Part shown: one piece after another, positions 1-6,025 of the stretch | Layout: every line of letters starts with the position of its first letter | How positions within the stretch are numbered: the stretch's first letter is position 1 | NCBI GenBank assembly: GCA_937876395.1 | Contig: CALEIM010000039.1 | Span: 1-17,484, forward strand | Direction of reading: 5' to 3' | DNA from: an uncultured Wenzhouxiangella sp. | Lineage (GTDB): Bacteria > Pseudomonadota > Gammaproteobacteria > Xanthomonadales > Wenzhouxiangellaceae | Length of the DNA stretch: 17,484 nucleotides | Notes under the pieces: generated by a model | The model's input: the letters and a program-made list of their open reading frames with translations, nothing else | What the model was told of the DNA's origin: nothing | The model's database searches: none | Position numbers and translations under genes: made by a program

Positions 1-1
1 A

Positions 2-739
2 GACAATACTCAACTGGCGATCTCCGACAACGGCGTATTCACCTTCCCGACCGCCTGGGATAGCGGCAGCAGCTATGTTATCGCAGTCCAGGCACAGCCC
101 GTCAACCCCAGCCAGAACTGCACGGTCAGCAACGGTAACGGCACCCTGACCAACGCAGATATTACCAATATCGAGGTCAACTGCATCATCAACCAGTTCA
201 CCGTCGGCGGCACGATCAGCAGTTTGCTGGGAAGCGGTCTGGTACTGCAATTGAACAGCGGCAGTGATCAGCCAGTTGATGGCGAGGGCAGTTTCAGTTT
301 CGAGCAGCCGCTGGTCGATGGCGACAGCTACACGGTCACGGTGCTCAGCCAGCCCGCCAACCCCAGCCAGACCTGTACGGTCCTCAACGGCAGCGGCATT
401 ATCAACGACTCGGACGTGAACAACGTCCATATCAACTGCACCACCGACCAGTTCACGGTGGGTGGCATGGTCGTTGGTCTTGATGGGCAGATGCTGATCT
501 TGGAGAACCAGACTGATAGCACTCAACTGGTGGTTTTTGGCAACGGACCATTTACCTTCCCAACGGCCTGGGATAGCGGTAGCAGCTATGACATCTCGGT
601 ACTGGTTCAACCCGCTGACCCGAGCCAGGTCTGCGTGGTCAACAATGCCTCGGGCACGGTCACCGATTCGGATATCAACAATATCCGCGTGATCTGCTCT
701 GAAAAAGTGTTCCATGACCGCTTCGAGGCCAGTCAATAA
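2..739 (+). CDS. C-terminal part of a tandem-repeat, probably exported protein (5' end outside window)
   Basis: The reading frame is open from base 2 to the TAA at 737-739, so this is the last ~245 residues of a longer protein; an internal TTG at 224 is not a credible start. It consists of about three copies of an 85-86 residue unit. Each unit has an aromatic F-[TS]-F segment, then a [DS]-G-[SD]-S-Y segment, a QP-x-[ND]-PSQ-x-C segment, and a second Cys 20 residues after the first (C-x20-C in all three). The sequence is rich in Asn, Ser, Thr and Val and poor in Lys and Arg, as expected of an extracellular beta-rich repeat, and the paired cysteines could form one disulfide per repeat. Similar repeats occur in long surface or secreted proteins of gammaproteobacteria, to my recollection, with no established function. 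The protein ends VFHDRFEASQ directly after the last repeat. No catalytic domain is visible, and the signal peptide would lie outside the window. I do not assign a function. Confidence 0.8.
   Translation, partial: DNTQLAISDNGVFTFPTAWDSGSSYVIAVQAQPVNPSQNCTVSNGNGTLTNADITNIEVNCIINQFTVGGTISSLLGSGLVLQLNSGSDQPVDGEGSFSFEQPLVDGDSYTVTVLSQPANPSQTCTVLNGSGIINDSDVNNVHINCTTDQFTVGGMVVGLDGQMLILENQTDSTQLVVFGNGPFTFPTAWDSGSSYDISVLVQPADPSQVCVVNNASGTVTDSDINNIRVICSEKVFHDRFEASQ
38..700 (+). repeat. Three imperfect tandem repeats, period 255-258 bp
   Basis: Equivalent codons recur at 38, 293 and 551, giving periods of 255 and 258 bp that keep the frame. The segments at 38-76 and 551-589 encode the same 13 residues and differ at only 4 of 39 bases, all synonymous, whereas the intervening copy at 293-331 is much more diverged there. 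The segments at 95-127 and 350-382 (QP..NPSQ.CTV) differ at only 3 of 33 bases, and the third copy is diverged there. The array probably continues upstream of the window. Confidence 0.85.
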
Positions 740-954
740 GCCGTTATTCAGAATAAAAACTGTCAGCCCCGACCGTTTGGTCGGGGCGCGGGAAGTCAAT
801 CGAAGCCACCCGCGAAGGCCGCCTGGGGCGCGAGGCAGCATAGGGCGAAAAGAAAGACTGGGAAATCCGAAGCGCGTTTCACCAACCCAGGCTGACAGTC
901 AGGCCGGCAAGGCGGTATCCTTGGTAACACTGTTCCCATAGCCGATCCAGTTTT
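740..954. other. Intergenic region of 215 bp, structured, no gene seen
   Basis: This is the longest non-coding gap in the window. Besides the hairpins near its left end, it holds a separated 10-bp inverted repeat: ACTGTCAGCC at 759-768 and GGCTGACAGT at 890-899. I see no convincing small ORF with a ribosome binding site and no clear sigma-70 -35/-10 pair. A promoter for the downstream ETF-QO gene presumably lies in the right half but cannot be placed with confidence. Confidence 0.5.
766..787 (+). terminator. Perfect GC hairpin after the repeat-protein gene, probable terminator
   Basis: The arms GCCCCGACC (766-774) and GGTCGGGGC (779-787) pair perfectly over 9 bp around a GTTT loop, 27 bases after the stop codon. 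There is no T-run on the + strand after the stem. An A-run at 755-759 lies just before it, so on the - strand the hairpin is followed within six bases by TTTTT. It may end the upstream + transcript, terminate a - strand transcript, or act in both directions. A second, weaker hairpin pairs CGCGGG (787-792) with CCCGCG (809-814). Confidence 0.55.
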
Positions 955-2550
955 ATGTCTGAACGCGAAGTCATGGAATACGATGTCGTGATCGTTGGCG
1001 CCGGCCCGGCCGGTCTGGCCTGCGCGATCCGGCTCAAGCAGCTCAACAGCGAGATCAACGTCTGTGTGATCGAAAAATCTGCCGAAATCGGCAGGCATAT
1101 TCTGTCCGGCGCGGTGATTGAGCCCGAGCCGCTGGATGAACTGATCGAGGGGTGGCGGGATAATCCGCCGCCGATCTGCGTGCCAGTCAAAAAAGATCAG
1201 TTTCTGTATTTCAGCAAGCGCGGCAAATACCGGCTGCCCACTCCGCCGCAGCAGAACAACCACGGCAACTTCATCGTCTCACTGGGCGCGCTGTGCGCCT
1301 GGCTGGCGCCAAAGGCCGAGGCTTTGGGAGTTGATCTGTTTCCCGGCTTTGCGGCAGCCGATCTGTCCTACAACGACAAGGATGAAATCCAGGGGGTGGT
1401 GATCGGTGATATGGGCGTCGATGCTCAGGGGCGGGAAAAGGATACCTACGTTCAGGGGATCGAGATTCATGCCCCGGTCACGGTGCTCGGCGAGGGTTGC
1501 CGGGGGCATCTGACCAAGCGTGCGATCAGAAAATATCGGCTCGATGCCGACTGCGATCCGCAGACCTACGGCATCGGGCTCAAGGAGCTGTGGCGCCTGC
1601 CCGTAGGGCGCGTGCAGCCCGGTCTGGTCCAGCACAGCTTGGGCTGGCCGCTGCCCGGTGAAATCTACGGCGGCAGCTTTGTCTATCACCTCGACGACAA
1701 TCGCGTCGCCATCGGTTTTGTCTGCGGGCTGGACTATCAGGATCCGATGTTCAGGCCGTTTGAAGCTTTTCAGCAGTTCAAGCATCATCCCGTGATCCAC
1801 GAGCTGCTCGAAGGCGGTGAGATTCTGTCGGCCGGCGCGCGCGCGCTGGTCGAGGGCGGCTATCAGTCGCTGCCGAAGGTGGAAATGCCCGGTGCCATGT
1901 TGATTGGCGATTCGGCCGGACTGTTGAATGTGCCCAAGATCAAGGGTACGCATCAGGCGCTGAAATCTGGCATGCTGGCTGCCGAACACTTGGCCGAATC
2001 GCTGTCCAGCGCAGGTTTCGATGCGCGTCTGCGTGACTCCGATATTGTCGCCGAACTGAAGAAAGTCAGAAATGTCCGGCCGGGTTTCACCAAGGGCCTG
2101 TGGCGCGGCATGTTCACCGCCGCCATCGAAACGGTGACTGCGGGCAAGCTGCCGCGCACGCTACCCAATCATGCCGATCATGAGCAGTATCGCAAGCTCG
2201 ATGAGCCAGGCTTCGACTATGACTGGGTTGAGCGCGACCTGCCGCCGCGCGATCGTCTGGCCTCGGTCTACTTCGCCCAGACTGAGCATGACGAGGACCA
2301 GCCGGTGCACCTGAAGATCACCGATCCGGACGTCTGCTTTACCCGCTGTGCGGAAGAATACGGCAACCCTTGCACCCGCTTTTGCCCGGCCAGCGTCTAC
2401 GAGGTGGTTGAAGATCAGGGCGGCAAGCGTCTGCAGATCAACGCGGCCAACTGCGTGCACTGCAAGACCTGTGATATTGCCGACCCTTATCAGGTCATAG
2501 AATGGGTCACGCCGGAAGGCGGTGCGGGGCCGAACTACACCAATCTTTAG
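955..2550 (+). CDS. Electron transfer flavoprotein-ubiquinone oxidoreductase (ETF-QO)
   Basis: ETF-QO passes electrons from reduced electron transfer flavoprotein, fed by acyl-CoA and related dehydrogenases, through FAD and a [4Fe-4S] cluster to membrane ubiquinone. The 531-residue length is close to the usual ~550. The N-terminus has the FAD-binding GAGPAG loop at about 15-20, followed by the family's HILSGAVIEP segment. The C-terminus carries the cluster motif C477-x22-C500-x2-C503-x2-C506 and ends in the family-like WVTPEGGAGPNY. The ATG at 955 gives a typical N-terminus (MSEREVMEYDVVIVG); the in-frame ATG at 973 is an alternative, and neither has a strong ribosome binding site. No etfA or etfB gene lies nearby, so the ETF partner is encoded elsewhere. 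Oddity: C461, C465 and C473 precede C477, forming C-x3-C-x7-C-x3-C-P, where the common form, as I recall it, has an Asp-Gly-Pro-Glu segment and only the last cysteine. The family assignment is firm. Confidence 0.95.
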   Translation: MSEREVMEYDVVIVGAGPAGLACAIRLKQLNSEINVCVIEKSAEIGRHILSGAVIEPEPLDELIEGWRDNPPPICVPVKKDQFLYFSKRGKYRLPTPPQQNNHGNFIVSLGALCAWLAPKAEALGVDLFPGFAAADLSYNDKDEIQGVVIGDMGVDAQGREKDTYVQGIEIHAPVTVLGEGCRGHLTKRAIRKYRLDADCDPQTYGIGLKELWRLPVGRVQPGLVQHSLGWPLPGEIYGGSFVYHLDDNRVAIGFVCGLDYQDPMFRPFEAFQQFKHHPVIHELLEGGEILSAGARALVEGGYQSLPKVEMPGAMLIGDSAGLLNVPKIKGTHQALKSGMLAAEHLAESLSSAGFDARLRDSDIVAELKKVRNVRPGFTKGLWRGMFTAAIETVTAGKLPRTLPNHADHEQYRKLDEPGFDYDWVERDLPPRDRLASVYFAQTEHDEDQPVHLKITDPDVCFTRCAEEYGNPCTRFCPASVYEVVEDQGGKRLQINAANCVHCKTCDIADPYQVIEWVTPEGGAGPNYTNL

Positions 2551-2606
2551 GGCCAGCAAGTAAACTGAAACCAAATACCGATCGGCAAATCATTTGAGGA
2601 CTGACC

Positions 2607-3728
2607 ATGCTTCACGTTGATATTCCCGGGCGTTCGGAGTTCGCGACGCTGTCACAAAAACGCCAGCCAGGCTGCGTATCGATCTATTTGCGCACCACCC
2701 CAGTTACCCAGCAAGTTGAGGCGTCGCGCATCGAAATGCGCAATCTGGTCGACCAGGCCGAGCAGCAGCTTGTCGATGCGGGGTTTGACAAGCGCCAGCT
2801 GGCCGCACTTATGGAACAGCTCAAGGATCTGCTCGACGACGATGAGTTCTGGTACTACCAGGCCAACAGTCTGGCGGTTTTTGCCACGCCCGAGAGCATT
2901 CGCAGCTATCGCCTGGCCAACGAACTGGTGTCCATGGTTCAGGTTGCTGATCGCTTCCATCTGAAACCGCTGTTTCGTGCCGTAGCCTTTTCCCATTCAG
3001 CCTTCATCCTGGCACTGTCGGAAAACGCTGTGCGTCTGGTTGAAATGCACGCCGATCTGCCGGCCGCCCGAGTCGAGGTGCCCGGCCTGCCGGCTGACCT
3101 GAATTCATCGGCCGGCCCGGCAGCGGTGCAACAGCGCTCGTTTTCTGGCCGGATCAACAACCCCGAAAACCACAATATGCGATTGCAGCAGTATGCTCGG
3201 CGGATCGATCATGAACTGCGTTCCATTCTGAGCGGTCGTGAAATTCCACTAATCCTGGCTGCAACCGGCCGTCTGGCCTCGGTGTATCCGCAGGTCAATT
3301 CCTATCCGGATCTGCTCGATGCAACGATCTCGACCAATCCGGATCGGCTGAGCGAAGCTGAGCTGGCCGGCCTTGCCCGACCGCTGCTTGATGCAGCTTA
3401 TGCTGAAGAAATCAAGACCTTGCACGCGCTGTTCGAGCAGCGCAGCAATCAACGACGCACCAGCACTGATATCACTGATCTTGCCAGGGCCGCGACCTTC
3501 GGAGCTGTCCAGACCCTGATGGTTGATATCGATTCGGTGCTGCCGGGCTTTGTTGATGACGACAGCGGCGAAGTCACTTTCGTGGCCGAGGATGATGCTG
3601 AAGCCTACGGAATTGCCGATGAGATCACGGCCCGGGCATTTGCCACCGGCGCGAAGGTTGTCGCTCTGCGGCGCCAGGACATTCCCGGCGGCGGAGACCT
3701 GGCTGCCATCCTGCGCTATCCACACTGA
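2607..3728 (+). CDS. baeRF-like protein (bacterial relative of archaeo-eukaryotic release factor eRF1)
   Basis: This soluble 373-residue protein has no signal peptide or membrane segment. Its pattern matches the bacterial release-factor-like (baeRF) superfamily: VSIYLRTTP at 24-32, a strand-turn segment SLAVFATPESIRSYRL at 88-103, ADRFHLKPLFRA at 114-125, and the hallmark FILALSENAVRLVEM at 133-147. The C-terminal domain ends with an alpha/beta segment containing GAKVVAL and PGGGDLAAILRY, as in the last domain of eRF1/Pelota-type proteins. No GGQ tripeptide is present, so peptide release by the classical mechanism is not supported. The family has been proposed to act in ribosome rescue or quality control, but no function can be read from this sequence alone. 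The start at 2607 is supported by GAGGA at 2596-2600, six bases upstream. It stands between ETF-QO and aroC with 56-57 bp on each side, so it may be co-transcribed with either. The superfamily assignment is from memory of motifs. Confidence 0.7.
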   Translation: MLHVDIPGRSEFATLSQKRQPGCVSIYLRTTPVTQQVEASRIEMRNLVDQAEQQLVDAGFDKRQLAALMEQLKDLLDDDEFWYYQANSLAVFATPESIRSYRLANELVSMVQVADRFHLKPLFRAVAFSHSAFILALSENAVRLVEMHADLPAARVEVPGLPADLNSSAGPAAVQQRSFSGRINNPENHNMRLQQYARRIDHELRSILSGREIPLILAATGRLASVYPQVNSYPDLLDATISTNPDRLSEAELAGLARPLLDAAYAEEIKTLHALFEQRSNQRRTSTDITDLARAATFGAVQTLMVDIDSVLPGFVDDDSGEVTFVAEDDAEAYGIADEITARAFATGAKVVALRRQDIPGGGDLAAILRYPH

Positions 3729-3785
3729 TGAGGCTGATCACCCGGATCGGCAGAGCTTTACCGCCCGGCAGGCGCGAGCCGGCCC

Positions 3786-4877
3786 ATGCCTGATACCTTT
3801 GGCCGGCTGCTGACGCTGACCACGTTCGGCGAAAGCCACGGGCCGGCGATTGGCTGCGTGGTCTGCGGCTTTCCGCCGGGCATGGAAATCACGCCGGAAG
3901 AGATTCGCGCCGAACTGATGCGCCGGGCAAGCGGCCAGAGCCGCTGGACCTCTCAGCGCCGCGAAGCCGAGGACGTGCGGATTCTGTCCGGCGTGTTCGA
4001 GGGCCAGACCACCGGAACACCGATCGCGCTGCTGATCGAAAACACCGATGCGCGCCCCAAGGATTACGCCGATATTGCCGACCGTTTCCGGCCCGGGCAC
4101 GCAGACTACACCTATCACCACAAATATGGCATTCGCGATTATCGTGGCGGCGGGCGCTCTTCGGCCCGCGAGACGGCCATGCGGGTCGCCGCCGGTGCAC
4201 TGGCCAGGAAGTATCTGCGCACCCGGTTGGGCGTGGAAATCACCGGCTGGCTGAGCCGGCTGGGCGAGGAGGTTTGCGACCGGCAATTCAACCCGGAAGA
4301 CATCAACGCCAATCCGTTCTTCTGCCCGGATGCTGAGCGCGTTCCCGCGCTGGAGCGCTACATGAAGGCGCTGTGGAAGTCCGGCGATTCGGTCGGCGCT
4401 CTGGTGCGCGTGCGTGCCACCGGCGTCCCGGTCGGCCTGGGTGCGCCGGTCTATGCCCGGCTCGATGGCGATATGGCCGCCGCCATGATGAGCATCAACG
4501 CAGCCAAGGGCGTGGAAATCGGCGCCGGCTTTGCCGCGGTGGGTCAAAAAGGCAGCGAGCATCGCGACGAAATCACGCCTGAAGGGTTTCAGTCCAACCA
4601 CGCCGGCGGCGTGCTGGGTGGAATTTCGACCGGGCAGGCGCTGGAATGTGCGGTTGCATTCAAGCCGACCTCATCACTGCGCCTGCCGGCCAGGACGGTC
4701 ACGATTGAAGGCGAGCCGGTTGAAATTGTGACCACCGGACGCCATGACCCTTGTGTCGGGATTCGTGCCGTGCCGATTGTCGAGGCCATGCTGGCACTGG
4801 TGATCCTGGATCACTTTCTGCTCCACCGTGCCCAGTGTGGTGACGTCGGCGAGCAAACGCCGCGGATCGGAGCCTGA
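3786..4877 (+). CDS. aroC: Chorismate synthase
   Basis: AroC converts 5-enolpyruvylshikimate-3-phosphate to chorismate, the last step of the shikimate pathway, using reduced FMN as a catalytic cofactor. The 363 residues match the usual length of about 360. Visible family signatures are TTFGESHG at 12-19 with the conserved His18, the RPGHADYTYHHKYG segment followed by GGGRSSARETA, the FAAVGQKGSEHRDE segment, and the C-terminal GRHDPCVGIRAVPIVEAM. No expected block is missing. The ATG at 3786 gives the standard N-terminus; the ribosome binding site is weak. The product feeds the trpFBA genes about 6 kb downstream as well as phenylalanine, tyrosine and folate synthesis. A 36-bp gap separates it from asd. 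Confidence 0.97.
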   Translation: MPDTFGRLLTLTTFGESHGPAIGCVVCGFPPGMEITPEEIRAELMRRASGQSRWTSQRREAEDVRILSGVFEGQTTGTPIALLIENTDARPKDYADIADRFRPGHADYTYHHKYGIRDYRGGGRSSARETAMRVAAGALARKYLRTRLGVEITGWLSRLGEEVCDRQFNPEDINANPFFCPDAERVPALERYMKALWKSGDSVGALVRVRATGVPVGLGAPVYARLDGDMAAAMMSINAAKGVEIGAGFAAVGQKGSEHRDEITPEGFQSNHAGGVLGGISTGQALECAVAFKPTSSLRLPARTVTIEGEPVEIVTTGRHDPCVGIRAVPIVEAMLALVILDHFLLHRAQCGDVGEQTPRIGA

Positions 4878-4913
4878 CCCCATTCACAGATCATACAGAT
4901 ACAAAGCGATTTC

Positions 4914-5942
4914 ATGAGTAAAACCGGACAAGGTTATCGAGTGGCACTCGCCGGTGCGACCGGCGCAGTCGGACAGGTCATGCTTGAGCTGCTGGCCGAG
5001 CGCGATTTTCCCATCAAAGAGATTGCCCTGCTGGCATCCAGTCGTTCAGCCGGCAGCGTTGTCATGTTCAACGGCAAGTCGGTGCGCGTTCAGGAGCTGG
5101 CCAGCTTTGATTTCAGCGGCTGGGATTTCGCGCTGTTCTCGGCCGGCGGCAGCGTATCAGCGGAGCATGCGCCGCGAGCGGCCAAGGCCGGCTGCACGGT
5201 GATTGACAACACCTCGTATTTTCGCCTTGATCCGGATGTGCCGCTGGTGGTGCCCGAGGTCAATGCCAGCGTACTTGATGAATTCGGCAGCGCTGGCGGC
5301 ATCATCGCCAACCCCAACTGCTCGACGATCCAGATGGTGCTGGCGGTCGCACCGATCCATCGCGCCGCTGGTGTGGCACGGATCAATGTGGCGACCTATC
5401 AGTCGGTGTCCGGGGCCGGAGCCAAGGCGATGGAAGAGCTTGCCCAGCAGGCCAGGGATCGCTTCAACTTCACCGAGCCCGAGGCCAAGGTCCTGAATGC
5501 ACCGATCGCGTTCAACGTCATTCCGATGATCGATACGCTTCAGGACAACGGCTACACCGGCGAAGAGATGAAAATGCACAATGAAACGCGCCGGATTTTC
5601 GACAGCGACACGCTGGCGGTCAACGCCACGGCGGTGCGCGTGCCGGTGTTTTTCGGTCACGGCGAGGCGGTTCATCTGGAAACCGTTGAACCTCTGGAAG
5701 TTGATGAGGCCCGTGAACTGCTGCGCGGCGCGGCGGGAATCAAACTGGTTGAAGAGCCCGAGATCCCGACGCCCCTGACCCACGCCAGCGGCCACAATGA
5801 AGCCTTCGTCAGCCGTCTGCGGCGCGACCTGAGCCACCCGCGCGGGCTCAATTTCTGGGTTGTGGCCGATAATGTGCGCAAGGGTGCGGCTCTCAACGCC
5901 CTGCAGATTGCCGAGTACCTGATTGCCCAGCGCGGCAAATGA
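4914..5942 (+). CDS. asd: Aspartate-semialdehyde dehydrogenase
   Basis: The enzyme reduces 4-aspartyl phosphate to aspartate semialdehyde with NADPH, the branch point to lysine/diaminopimelate, threonine and methionine. The 342 residues contain the nucleotide-binding GATGAVG at 14-20, the active-site motif NPNCST with nucleophile Cys136, SVSGAGAKAMEEL after it, and GHGEAVHLET in the substrate-binding half. The FGHGEAVH wording and length fit the ~340-residue class (as in Vibrio Asd2, Pseudomonas and Gram-positives) rather than the ~367-residue enterobacterial class. An Usg-type homologue without catalytic Cys is excluded because Cys136 is present. The ribosome binding site before the ATG is poor. 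The position directly before fimV is the same as in Pseudomonas and Xanthomonas (from memory). Confidence 0.96.
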   Translation: MSKTGQGYRVALAGATGAVGQVMLELLAERDFPIKEIALLASSRSAGSVVMFNGKSVRVQELASFDFSGWDFALFSAGGSVSAEHAPRAAKAGCTVIDNTSYFRLDPDVPLVVPEVNASVLDEFGSAGGIIANPNCSTIQMVLAVAPIHRAAGVARINVATYQSVSGAGAKAMEELAQQARDRFNFTEPEAKVLNAPIAFNVIPMIDTLQDNGYTGEEMKMHNETRRIFDSDTLAVNATAVRVPVFFGHGEAVHLETVEPLEVDEARELLRGAAGIKLVEEPEIPTPLTHASGHNEAFVSRLRRDLSHPRGLNFWVVADNVRKGAALNALQIAEYLIAQRGK

Positions 5943-5946
5943 GTGC

Positions 5947-5976
5947 TTTCTCATTGTGTGAAGACATTGGTATACT
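5947..5976 (+). promoter_or_regulatory. Putative extended -10 promoter for the fimV-purF run
   Basis: TATACT at 5971-5976 is preceded by TG one base upstream (TGGTATACT), a good extended -10 element. The best -35 at suitable spacing is the weak TTTCTC at 5947-5952. The region 5951-6000 is distinctly AT-rich compared with its surroundings. A perfect TTGACA lies at 5985-5990 but has no matching -10 downstream at 16-18 bp. A transcript from here would run into fimV with a leader of roughly 40 bases. Confidence 0.5.
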
Positions 5977-6009
5977 CGCTTGAATTGACATAAATTTGTT
6001 CAGGCAGCT

Positions 6010-6015
6010 GAGGGA
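6010..6015 (+). promoter_or_regulatory. Ribosome binding site that sets the fimV start
   Basis: GAGGGA lies 10 bases before the ATG at 6026. It favours that ATG over the in-frame TTG at 5996, which would also add ten residues ahead of the signal peptide. Confidence 0.55.
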
Positions 6016-6025
6016 ACCAGCGCTC

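Noticed and set aside
714..941. 75-codon + strand frame in the gap before ETF-QO
   Set aside because: It starts inside the repeat-protein gene in another frame, runs through the GC hairpin, is Arg/Pro-rich and has no ribosome binding site or known similarity.
1279..1989. 236-codon - strand frame inside the ETF-QO gene, and similar shadows in aroC, asd, dedD and folC
   Set aside because: All are opposite well-supported conserved genes, without ribosome binding sites or recognisable protein features.
5243..5250. GCTGGTGG, identical to the E. coli Chi sequence
   Set aside because: It lies in asd coding sequence encoding ordinary conserved residues. Chi sequence is lineage-specific, and one occurrence in 17 kb is not informative.
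5985..5990. Perfect TTGACA sequence before fimV taken as a -35 element
   Set aside because: The positions 16-18 bp downstream are GC-rich around the ribosome binding site and contain no -10-like hexamer. The extended -10 at 5971 is the better candidate.
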